DNA from: Streptomyces sp. 7-21
GTDB taxonomy: Bacteria > Actinomycetota > Actinomycetes > Streptomycetales > Streptomycetaceae
Reading direction: 5' to 3'
Length of the DNA stretch: 64,000 nt
Assembly (NCBI RefSeq): GCF_016741785.1
Contig: NZ_JAERRL010000002.1
Span: 186,001-250,000 of the forward strand
Under the pieces are notes generated by a model. That model searched no databases. It had not been told where the DNA came from and saw only the letters and a list, made by a program, of their open reading frames with translations. The translations under genes and the position numbers were made by a program. This document shows positions 9,876 through 18,459 of the stretch, piece by piece. How positions within the stretch are numbered: position 1 is the stretch's first letter; the number at the start of each line of letters is the position of its first letter.

Positions 9876-10196
9876 CTAACGCTTCGCGGCCTGCGCGGAC
9901 TTCGAGCGTGCCAGATCGCGCCTGGCGCGGCCGAGCAGCTCCTCGCGCTCGTCCTCGGTCAGCCCGCCCCACACCCCGTAGGGCTCGCGCACGGACAGGG
10001 CGTGTGCGGCGCACTCGGAGCGGACGGGGCAGCGCATGCATACCTCCTTGGCCGCCTCCTCGCGAGCGCTGCGCGCCGCGCCGCGTTCTCCCTCGGGGTG
10101 GAAGAACAGCGAGCTGTCCACGCCCCGGCAGGCCGCGAGGAGCTGCCAGTCCCACAGGTCGGCGTTCGGGCCCGGAAGCCGGGAGAAATCTGCCAT
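9876..10196 (-). CDS. whiD: WhiB-family iron-sulfur regulator, WhiD
   Basis: A 106-residue WhiB-like protein with the four cluster-ligand cysteines C23, C53, C56 and C62 (A-A-C-R-G and V-C-M-R-C-P-V-R-S-E-C), the G-V-W-G-G turn at 74-78 and a basic C-terminus. WhiB proteins bind a 4Fe-4S cluster and act on transcription with the principal sigma factor. The N-terminus M-A-D-F-S-R-L-P-G-P-N and its position divergent from bldM identify WhiD, needed for late sporulation septation and spore maturation in S. coelicolor. Confidence 0.92.
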   Translation of the reverse strand: MADFSRLPGPNADLWDWQLLAACRGVDSSLFFHPEGERGAARSAREEAAKEVCMRCPVRSECAAHALSVREPYGVWGGLTEDEREELLGRARRDLARSKSAQAAKR

Positions 10197-10535
10197 GACG
10201 GTGTCCCATCGAGACTGCGGAAGCGGATGTAAATATGACTACCAGCCGAATATAGTCTTAGTCATCTCGAGAAGGGCAAAAAGGTCAAAAACCGGCAAAT
10301 GGCGAACGGGTGTGTCCCGCTGTCCGGGGCCGTGATCCGCTGTGACCGCCTCGTGCACCCTGCGTATCCCGGAGGGCTGGCGACCGTAACTCTTTCGGGT
10401 GACCGTCGTTGAGAGGGCGTAGGCGGTTGACGTAGAGCGCGGTTCCGTGCGGGCTCGGGGCGGTCAACCGCGACCGGTGAGACACATAACTGCCTGGAGG
10501 CTCAAGGTGATGCGCATCAGCTGCGGAGGACGGCC
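10197..10535. promoter_or_regulatory. Divergent whiD-bldM control region
   Basis: A 339-base non-coding stretch. The whiD-proximal part (10230-10290) is unusually AT-rich and holds an inverted repeat ATGACTA / TAGTCAT (10235-10241 and 10259-10265) and an overlapping GACTA / TAGTC pair, candidate operator sites. The bldM-proximal part holds the sigma-BldN-type promoter. The length suggests several regulators bind here. Confidence 0.6.
10385..10412 (+). promoter_or_regulatory. Sigma-BldN-type promoter of bldM
   Basis: CGTAAC (10385-10390), 16 bases, CGTTGA (10407-10412), an exact match to the sigma-BldN consensus known for bldM p1 and the chaplin and rodlin genes. It lies about 120 bases upstream of the bldM start. 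Confidence 0.88.
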
Positions 10536-11147
10536 ATGACTTCCGTCCTCGTCTGCGACGACTCCCCGCTCGCCCGGGAGGCGCTGCGCCGCGCGGTCGC
10601 GACGGTGCCCGGCGTCGAACGGGTCACGACGGCGGCCAACGGCGAGGAAGTCCTCCGCCGCTGGGGCGCCGACCGCTCCGATCTGATTCTGATGGACGTC
10701 CGGATGCCCGGCCTGGGGGGCGTTGAAACCGTCCGGCGGCTGCTCTCCGCCGATCCCGGCGCCCGCATCATCATGCTGACCGTCGCCGAGGATCTCGACG
10801 GCGTGGCGCTGGCCGTCGCCGCCGGGGCACGCGGCTACCTGCACAAGGACGCCTCGCGCGCCGAGCTGCGCGCCACCGTGACGCAGGCGCTGGCCGACCC
10901 GACGTGGCGGCTGGCCCCGCGCCGGCTCCGTTCCTCGGACATGGGGGCCGCGCCGACGCTCACCGCGCGCGAGATCCAGGTGCTCGAGGGGATGAGCCAC
11001 GGCCGGTCCAACGCGGAGATCGGCCGCGAGCTGTTCCTGTCGGAGGACACGGTGAAGACGCACGCCAGGCGGCTGTTCAAGAAGCTCGGCGCCTCGGACC
11101 GGGCGCACGCCGTCGCCCTCGGCTTCCGCTGGGGTCTGGTCCGCTGA
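10536..11147 (+). CDS. bldM: Orphan response regulator BldM
   Basis: A 203-residue NarL/FixJ-type regulator. The receiver domain (1-120) keeps D8, D9, the phospho-acceptor position D54 (L-M-D-V-R-M-P-G) and K104; the LuxR-type HTH (about 137-203) has L-T-A-R-E-I-Q-V-L and E-D-T-V-K-T-H-A-R. BldM acts without a cognate kinase, as a homodimer on early sporulation genes and as a heterodimer with WhiI on late ones. ATG 10536 has GGAGG 7 bases upstream. It is divergent from whiD, upstream of the ECF sigma gene, and is preceded by a sigma-BldN-type promoter. Confidence 0.95.
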   Translation: MTSVLVCDDSPLAREALRRAVATVPGVERVTTAANGEEVLRRWGADRSDLILMDVRMPGLGGVETVRRLLSADPGARIIMLTVAEDLDGVALAVAAGARGYLHKDASRAELRATVTQALADPTWRLAPRRLRSSDMGAAPTLTAREIQVLEGMSHGRSNAEIGRELFLSEDTVKTHARRLFKKLGASDRAHAVALGFRWGLVR

Positions 11148-11288
11148 GCCGGACGGGGCGGCCGGGCCGCCCCGTCCGGAAGTTCCTGCCCTCCCCGGCC
11201 CCGCCGCAAAAGATCCGGCGTTGCCGCATGCTTGAAGCATGACGCTCAACGGGGACGAGCCGGTTAGGTGCGAGGGGAGTGCCCAGAC

Positions 11289-12011
11289 ATGACCCGGAAC
11301 ACGACCCGGATGACGGCGGTCGGCGCTCCCGCCGCCGCCTGCGGCGACGCACACGGCGGATCCGCTCATAACGCTTCGGTGCACAACTCGGCACGCGACG
11401 GCGCGGAGCGGGAGGGGTCGGTGCACCATGGACCGATGCGCGATGACGATGCCTCCGTGATCGGCGCGCTCGTCCACCGCGCGGCCGAGGGGGACGCCCA
11501 GGCCACGCACGACCTGCTGGCCCACGTGCATCCGCTGGCGCTGCGGTACTGCCGGGTCCGTCTGGCCCGCCTGCCGGTGGAGGCGCGGCACTTCGTGGAT
11601 GACCTCGCACAGGAGGTCTGCCTGGCGGTGCTCTGCGCGCTGCCGAGGTACCGGGACACCGGGCGGCCGTTCGACGCGTTCGTCGTCGCGATCGCGCAGC
11701 ACAAGATCGCGGACCTGCAACGGGCCGCGCTGCGCCACGGGGGAAGCTGGGCCGTGCCGTCGGACGAGATGCCCGAGCGGCCGGACGACTCGCTGGGGCC
11801 CGAGGAACACGCCCTGCTGAGCAGCGACGCGGAGTGGGCCCGCAAGCTGCTGGCCAACCTGCCGCGGCACCTGCGCGAGCTGCTGCTGCTGCGGGTGGCC
11901 GTCGGCCTGACCGCCGAGGAGACCGGGCGGATGCTGGGGATGTCGCCGGGCGCGGTGCGCGTCGCCCAGCACCGGGCGCTGAGCCGGCTCCGCGCGCTCG
12001 CCGGGCGCTGA
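11289..12011 (+). CDS. shbA: ECF RNA polymerase sigma factor (ShbA/SigD)
   Basis: About 240 residues from ATG 11289 (AGGGGAG 8 bases upstream); a GTG near 11421 with GGGAGGGG just upstream is a shorter alternative, and the first 50 residues look unstructured. Region 2 has [10 protein letters not shown] and region 4 has [26 protein letters not shown]. Position between bldM and guaB matches SigD of S. coelicolor and M. tuberculosis; the Streptomyces orthologue (ShbA in S. griseus, as I recall) drives transcription of the principal sigma gene hrdB. No anti-sigma gene is adjacent. Confidence 0.85.
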   Translation: MTRNTTRMTAVGAPAAACGDAHGGSAHNASVHNSARDGAEREGSVHHGPMRDDDASVIGALVHRAAEGDAQATHDLLAHVHPLALRYCRVRLARLPVEARHFVDDLAQEVCLAVLCALPRYRDTGRPFDAFVVAIAQHKIADLQRAALRHGGSWAVPSDEMPERPDDSLGPEEHALLSSDAEWARKLLANLPRHLRELLLLRVAVGLTAEETGRMLGMSPGAVRVAQHRALSRLRALAGR

Positions 12012-12092
12012 CGCCGGCCATGCCGCGGCGGGCACCGCCGTGTGGTGCCCGTCCGGCGCTCGGCCCACGGCGGTAGCTGCCTGAGGACGTGC

Positions 12093-12129
12093 CCGTGCCC
12101 GCCGGGCGGGCAGGGTCCGGCGGGCACGG
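12093..12129 (+). terminator. Terminator after the ECF sigma gene
   Basis: Perfect 13-bp stem CCGTGCCCGCCGG / CCGGCGGGCACGG with an 11-base loop, 81 bases after the stop. A weaker 8-bp stem (12029-12051) lies just before it. Confidence 0.75.
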
Positions 12130-12179
12130 AGGTGCCGGGGGCACGGGGAACCACGGGGAATGCGCGGCCGCCGCCCGTC

Positions 12180-12194
12180 GTGAGCAGTGCTCAC
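12180..12194. promoter_or_regulatory. Perfect 15-bp palindrome upstream of guaB
   Basis: GTGAGCA-G-TGCTCAC lies about 106 bases before the guaB start and after the sigma-gene terminator, so it belongs to the guaB control region. It has the form of a dimeric repressor site; I do not recognise the regulator. Confidence 0.5.
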
Positions 12195-12228
12195 GGGCCG
12201 GACGGCCCGGACGGGGCTGCCGGCGTGA

Positions 12229-13806
<1,578 letters not shown>

Positions 13807-13818
13807 GCGGATAGCCTG

Positions 13819-14085
13819 ATGCTCCACTCGGTGAAATTCAGCGAGGAGGCGGCGCGTGTCCGGGACGAGCTCCCGGCCGACCGCCGGGCCCTCCTCGAAC
13901 GGGGCCTCGCGGTCCTCGCCCAGGACCCCAGGCCGAAGATGTCCGTGGCGGTCTCGGACGACGAGTCCACCAGGTCCCTCGCGCTGACGCCGAACATCGC
14001 CGTTGAGTACGTGGTGAGTGACGGTCTCCTGCTCGTCCTCGTCATCCACGTCGTGGACTTCACGCAGGTGCTCCTGGAGGAATGA
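13819..14085 (+). CDS. Small RelE/ParE-superfamily-like protein between guaB and guaB3
   Basis: An 88-residue protein starting 12 bases after guaB and ending 1 base before the GTG of guaB3, so it is read through from guaB and coupled to guaB3. The pattern V-K-F-S-E-E-A-A-R-V-R-D-E-L-P, a helical hairpin with L-A-Q-D-P-R-P, then I-A-V-E-Y-V-V-S-D and L-L-L-V-L-V-I-H-V-V-D-F, looks like the RelE/ParE toxin fold (two helices then a four-strand sheet). The basic catalytic C-terminal segment of active RelE is not obvious (it ends F-T-Q-V-L-L-E-E), and no antitoxin gene is adjacent. It may be a domesticated or inactive relative. Confidence 0.6.
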   Translation: MLHSVKFSEEAARVRDELPADRRALLERGLAVLAQDPRPKMSVAVSDDESTRSLALTPNIAVEYVVSDGLLLVLVIHVVDFTQVLLEE

Positions 14086-14086
14086 C

Positions 14087-15202
14087 GTGACTGAGATCGA
14101 GATCGGGCGCGGCAAGCGCGGCAGGCAGGCCTACGCCTTCGACGACATCGCCGTGGTGCCCAGCCGGCGGACGCGTGACCCGGAGGAGGTGTCGATCGCC
14201 TGGCAGATCGACGCCTACCGCTTCGAGCTGCCGTTCCTCGCCGCGCCGATGGACTCGGTGGTCTCCCCGGAGACGGCGATCCGCATCGGCCAGCTCGGCG
14301 GTCTCGGCGTGCTCAACCTTGAGGGGCTGTGGACCCGGTACGACGACCCGCAGCCGCTGCTCGAGGAGATCAGGGAGCTGGACGAGGCCGAGGCCAACCG
14401 GCGCCTGCAAGAGATCTACGCCGCGCCGGTGCGGGAGGAGCTGATCTTCGAGCGCATCCGCCAGGTGCGTGAGGCCGGCGTCGTCACGGCCGCCGCGCTG
14501 TCGCCGCAGCGCACGGCGCAGTTCTCGAAGGCCGTCGTCGACGCCGGGGTGGACCTGTTCGTCATCCGGGGCACCACGGTCTCGGCGGAGCACGTCTCGG
14601 GCCGGGCGGAACCGCTCAACCTCAAGCAGTTCATCTACGAGCTGGACGTCCCGGTGATCGTCGGCGGCTGCGCCACGTACCAGGCGGCGCTGCACCTGAT
14701 GCGGACCGGCGCGGCCGGGGTGCTCGTCGGCTTCGGCGGCGGCGCGGCGCACACCACGCGGAACGTGCTGGGCATCCAGGTGCCGATGGCGACCGCCGTG
14801 GCGGACGTGGCCGCCGCGCGCCGCGACTACCTGGACGAGTCCGGCGGCCGGTACGTGCACGTCATCGCGGACGGCGGGGTCGGCTGGTCCGGCGACCTGC
14901 CGAAGGCGATCGCCTGCGGGGCGGACGCCGTGATGATGGGCTCGCCGCTGGCGCGGGCCACGGACGCGCCGGGGCGCGGCCACCACTGGGGCATGGAGGC
15001 GGTCCACGAGGAGCTGCCGCGCGGCAAGAAGGTGCGGCTGGGGACCGTGGGCACGACGGAGGAGATCCTCACCGGGCCGTCGTACCGCCCGGACGGCGCC
15101 ATGAACTTCTTCGGCGCCCTGCGCCGGGCCATGGCGACGACGGGCTACTCGGAGCTGAAGGAGTTCCAGCGCGTCGAGGTCACCGTCGCGCCCGGCCGCT
15201 GA
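14087..15202 (+). CDS. guaB3: GuaB3 family IMP dehydrogenase-related protein
   Basis: A 371-residue TIM-barrel protein of the IMPDH/GMP reductase superfamily without CBS domains, as in actinobacterial GuaB3. It opens I-E-I-G-R-G-K-R-G-R-Q-A-Y, has a D-I-A-V-V-P-S-R-R-T-R-D-P motif, a phosphate-binding A-D-G-G-V-G-W-S-G-D segment and the G-A-D-A-V-M-M-G-S-P-L-A strand. The canonical G-S-I-C-T loop is replaced by G-G-A-A-H-T-T-R. GTG 14087 has GGAGG 6 bases upstream, inside the small upstream gene, so translation is probably coupled. Confidence 0.92.
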   Translation: MTEIEIGRGKRGRQAYAFDDIAVVPSRRTRDPEEVSIAWQIDAYRFELPFLAAPMDSVVSPETAIRIGQLGGLGVLNLEGLWTRYDDPQPLLEEIRELDEAEANRRLQEIYAAPVREELIFERIRQVREAGVVTAAALSPQRTAQFSKAVVDAGVDLFVIRGTTVSAEHVSGRAEPLNLKQFIYELDVPVIVGGCATYQAALHLMRTGAAGVLVGFGGGAAHTTRNVLGIQVPMATAVADVAAARRDYLDESGGRYVHVIADGGVGWSGDLPKAIACGADAVMMGSPLARATDAPGRGHHWGMEAVHEELPRGKKVRLGTVGTTEEILTGPSYRPDGAMNFFGALRRAMATTGYSELKEFQRVEVTVAPGR

Positions 15203-15242
15203 CCGCCCGGCCCCGGCCGGGGAGACGGCCAGTCCGGCACGG

Positions 15243-16475
15243 CTACAGGCGGTGCGCCGTCCCCGCCGGCGTGACGCCGCGGGTGTCGAACAGCAGCTGG
15301 GCCTTGGCGGCGAGCCCCTGGAGGTCGTACACGCTGTGCGGAGCCAGCAGCAGCGTCAGGTCGGCGTCGGCTGCCGCCTCGTACGGCGAGGCCGCCCGGG
15401 CCACGGGACGCCCGGCGACCTGCCAGCGCGGCAGGCGCGGGTCGTGGAAGCCGAGGTCGGCGCCGAGCTGCCGCAGCCCGGCCGCGATCTCGGCGGCGGC
15501 GGGGTCCGGCTCGCCGGGCGCGCCGTCGTGCCCGGAGACGCCCAGCAGCAGCACGCGGGCGCCGCGCGCCGACTTGCCGTGCTCGTTCAGCAGGGCGGCG
15601 GCGCGGTCGGTGACGTAGCCGGGCATGCGGGCGTTGATGCTCTTAGCCCGGCCGACGAGGGTGAGCCGGCCGCCCGGATTCACCGGTCCGGCCGCGTCCG
15701 CTGGGGCAGGGCCCGGCCGCAGCGCCGCCGCGGCACCGGTCAGCCGGGCCTCGGCGCAGCGCAGCACGTCCCACAGGTCGATGCCGAGGTCGTGGCAGAG
15801 CATCGCCGTCTCGTTGACCAGGGCCGTGGTGACGTGCCGCAGATTGGCCTCCAGCGCGGCGAGCGTCTCGGCCTCGGCGATGCCCCGGGCGCGGATGACC
15901 TTGTCGCCCGTCGCGCGGCGGCCGGCCGCCCGGCCGTCGGCCAGCCGCGCGTAGAACGCGGCGGCGGCCTCCGTGCAGGCGGGCGTCAGGCCGCCGATGA
16001 CGCGCGCGGCGCGGGCGGACGGCGTGCCGCGCTCCGGCCGCTCCAGGGCGCAGGCGAGGTGGAAGCCCCGTCCCGCGCGCAGCCCCGACGCCTCCTCCAG
16101 CAGCGGCAGCAGCACCTGCCGGGTCAGCCCGGGCTCGCCGGGCGACTGGAGGACGACGAGCGAGCCGGGCCGCAGCCGCGGCCCCAGCACCCAGGCCGCC
16201 TCCCGGGCGTCCTCGGCGCCGGGCGCGCAGACCAGTGCCGTCCGCACCCGCCACAGCGCCGCCGGGTCGCTCGTCGCGGAGAAGCCGGCGGCCAGCATGC
16301 GGCGCAGCTCCGGGGCGGTGAGGGGCCCGCCGGCGGGCGGGCGTCCCGCGTTCAGGCCGGCCGCCGCGCGGGGCTCCGGGATCACGGCGACGGTCTGGAT
16401 GCCAGCGGCGGTGGCGGCCCGTGCGGCAGGCAGCGCCAGGCGTCCGGGCCCCAGGACGGCGAGATCGGCAGGCAT
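15243..16475 (-). CDS. Nucleotide-sugar dehydrogenase-like protein lacking catalytic residues
   Basis: A 410-residue relative of UDP-ManNAc/UDP-glucose dehydrogenases: Rossmann-like N-terminus (V-L-G-P-G-R-L-A-L-P), the central dimer helix with E-A-E-T-L-A-A-L-E-A-N-L-R-H-V-T-T-A-L-V-N-E, and a C-terminal UDP-binding half (K-S-I-N-A-R-M-P-G-Y-V, L-L-G-V-S-G-H-D). The lysine expected in the central helix is absent, and the region that should read G-G-H-C-x-P-x-D reads D-A-A-G-P-V-N-P-G-G, so the catalytic cysteine is missing. It is probably not an active dehydrogenase. It is divergent from glpD. Confidence 0.65.
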   Translation of the reverse strand: MPADLAVLGPGRLALPAARAATAAGIQTVAVIPEPRAAAGLNAGRPPAGGPLTAPELRRMLAAGFSATSDPAALWRVRTALVCAPGAEDAREAAWVLGPRLRPGSLVVLQSPGEPGLTRQVLLPLLEEASGLRAGRGFHLACALERPERGTPSARAARVIGGLTPACTEAAAAFYARLADGRAAGRRATGDKVIRARGIAEAETLAALEANLRHVTTALVNETAMLCHDLGIDLWDVLRCAEARLTGAAAALRPGPAPADAAGPVNPGGRLTLVGRAKSINARMPGYVTDRAAALLNEHGKSARGARVLLLGVSGHDGAPGEPDPAAAEIAAGLRQLGADLGFHDPRLPRWQVAGRPVARAASPYEAAADADLTLLLAPHSVYDLQGLAAKAQLLFDTRGVTPAGTAHRL

Positions 16476-16696
16476 GCTCCCCGGCTCCCTCCTCGCGCCT
16501 TCTGCGCGGCGGATGTGACGGAAGTCAGCTTAGGGGCATATAAGACTGATATGGACGTAATGCCACTCGCGGCGGGGCGGCGGCGCGCCAAACCGAGGGA
16601 ATTGGGGGAACATCGGTAGGACGAGTCGCGGCAGGCCGCCGCGGCGACTGAGTCACACGAGGCAGCGATGATGCTGAGCGAGCACGGGAGGCAGCG

Positions 16697-18403
16697 GTGA
16701 AAACGGCGGCACTGGGGCCGGAGAACCGGGCCGAGGCACTGGCACGGATGGCGGACCGGGAACTCGACGTGCTGGTCATCGGCGGTGGTGTGGTCGGGGC
16801 GGGCACCGCCCTCGACGCCGTGACCCGTGGCCTGACCACCGGGCTCGTCGAGGCGCGGGACTGGGCCTCGGGCACGTCCAGCCGGTCCAGCAAGCTGATC
16901 CACGGCGGGCTGCGCTATCTGGAGATGCTGGACTTCGCCCTCGTCCGCGAGGCGCTGAAGGAACGCGGGCTGCTGCTCCAGCGCATCGCCCCGCACCTGG
17001 TCAAGCCGGTGCCGTTCCTCTACCCGCTGCGCCACCGCGGCTGGGAGCGGCTGTACGCCGGCACCGGCGTCGCCATGTACGACACCATGGCGATCTCCTC
17101 GGGCCACGGCCGCGGTCTGCCGACCCACCGGCACCTGACCCGCCGCCAGGCGCTGCGGGTGGCGCCGGCGCTGCGCAAGGACGCGCTGGTCGGCGCGCTT
17201 CAGTACTACGACGGCCAGGTCGACGACGCCCGGTACGTCGCCATGCTGGTGCGCACGGCGGCCAGCTACGGCGCGATGGTCGCCAACCGGGCCCGCGTGA
17301 CGGAGTTCCTGCGGGAGGGCGAGCGCGTCGTCGGCGTCCGCGTCACCGACCAGGAGCGCGAGGGCACCTACGAGATCCGCGCCAAGCAGGTCGTCAACGC
17401 CACCGGCGTGTGGACCGACGACACCCAGGGGATGATCGCCGAGCGCGGCCAGTTCCACGTCCGCGCCTCGAAGGGCATCCACCTGGTGGTGCCCAAGGAC
17501 CGGATCCACTCCTCCACCGGCCTGATCCTGCGCACCGAGAAGAGCGTGCTGTTCGTCATCCCGTGGGGCCGCCACTGGATCGTCGGCACCACAGACACGC
17601 CCTGGGACCTGGACAAGGCGCACCCGGCGGCCTCCAGCGCCGACATCGACTACCTGCTGGAGCGCGTCAACGACGTGCTGGCCGTGCCGCTGACGCGCGA
17701 TGACGTGGAGGGCGTCTACGCCGGGCTGCGCCCGCTGCTCGCCGGGGAGTCGGACGCGACGAGCAAGCTGTCCCGCGAGCACACGGTGGCGCACCCGGTG
17801 CCGGGCCTGGTGGTCGTGGCGGGCGGCAAGTACACGACGTACCGGGTCATGGCCAAGGACGCCGTGGACGCGGCGGTGCACGGCCTCGACCAGCGGGTCG
17901 CGCCCTGCTGCACGGAGGAGATCCTGCTGGCGGGCGCCGAGGGCTACCACGCGCTGTGGAACGCCCGTGCCCGCCTGGCGGCCCGGGCCGGCCTGCACCA
18001 GGCACGCATCGAGCACCTGCTGAACCGTTACGGCTCGCTGACGGAGGAGATTCTCGAGCTCATCGCCGAGGATCCCTCGCTCGGCGAGCCGCTGCCCGCC
18101 GCCGACGACTACCTGAAGGCCGAGATCGTCTACGCCGCGACGCACGAGGGCGCCCGCCACCTGGAGGACGTGCTCACCCGCCGCACGCGCATCTCGATCG
18201 AGACGTTCGACCGCGGCACGCGCAGCGCCCGCGAGTGCGCCCAGCTGATGGCGGGCGTGCTGGGCTGGGACGACGAGCAGGTGGACCGGGAGGTCGAGCT
18301 GTACGAGCGGCGGGTCCAGGCCGAACGCGAGTCGCAGCTCCAGCCCGACGACCAGACGGCCGACGCGGCCCGGCTGGACGCCCCGGACAGCGTCCCGATG
18401 TGA
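16697..18403 (+). CDS. glpD: Glycerol-3-phosphate dehydrogenase (FAD-dependent)
   Basis: A 568-residue FAD enzyme oxidising sn-glycerol 3-phosphate to dihydroxyacetone phosphate, feeding electrons to menaquinone at the membrane. The N-terminal G-G-G-V-V-G-A-G-T-A-L-D loop binds FAD; G-T-S-S-R-S-S-K-L-I-H-G-G-L-R-Y-L is the family signature; G-T-T-D-T-P-W and G-G-K-Y-T-T-Y-R complete it, followed by the C-terminal helical cap. GTG 16697 has GGGAGG about 6 bases upstream. The 221-base upstream gap contains CATAT / ATATG arms at 16537-16553 and a TATAAG -10-like element. Confidence 0.95.
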   Translation: MKTAALGPENRAEALARMADRELDVLVIGGGVVGAGTALDAVTRGLTTGLVEARDWASGTSSRSSKLIHGGLRYLEMLDFALVREALKERGLLLQRIAPHLVKPVPFLYPLRHRGWERLYAGTGVAMYDTMAISSGHGRGLPTHRHLTRRQALRVAPALRKDALVGALQYYDGQVDDARYVAMLVRTAASYGAMVANRARVTEFLREGERVVGVRVTDQEREGTYEIRAKQVVNATGVWTDDTQGMIAERGQFHVRASKGIHLVVPKDRIHSSTGLILRTEKSVLFVIPWGRHWIVGTTDTPWDLDKAHPAASSADIDYLLERVNDVLAVPLTRDDVEGVYAGLRPLLAGESDATSKLSREHTVAHPVPGLVVVAGGKYTTYRVMAKDAVDAAVHGLDQRVAPCCTEEILLAGAEGYHALWNARARLAARAGLHQARIEHLLNRYGSLTEEILELIAEDPSLGEPLPAADDYLKAEIVYAATHEGARHLEDVLTRRTRISIETFDRGTRSARECAQLMAGVLGWDDEQVDREVELYERRVQAERESQLQPDDQTADAARLDAPDSVPM

Positions 18404-18459
18404 ACGGGCTGTCCCCCGGATAGGTCACAATGGGCGGGGAAGTGGAGGGGACGCGACCT

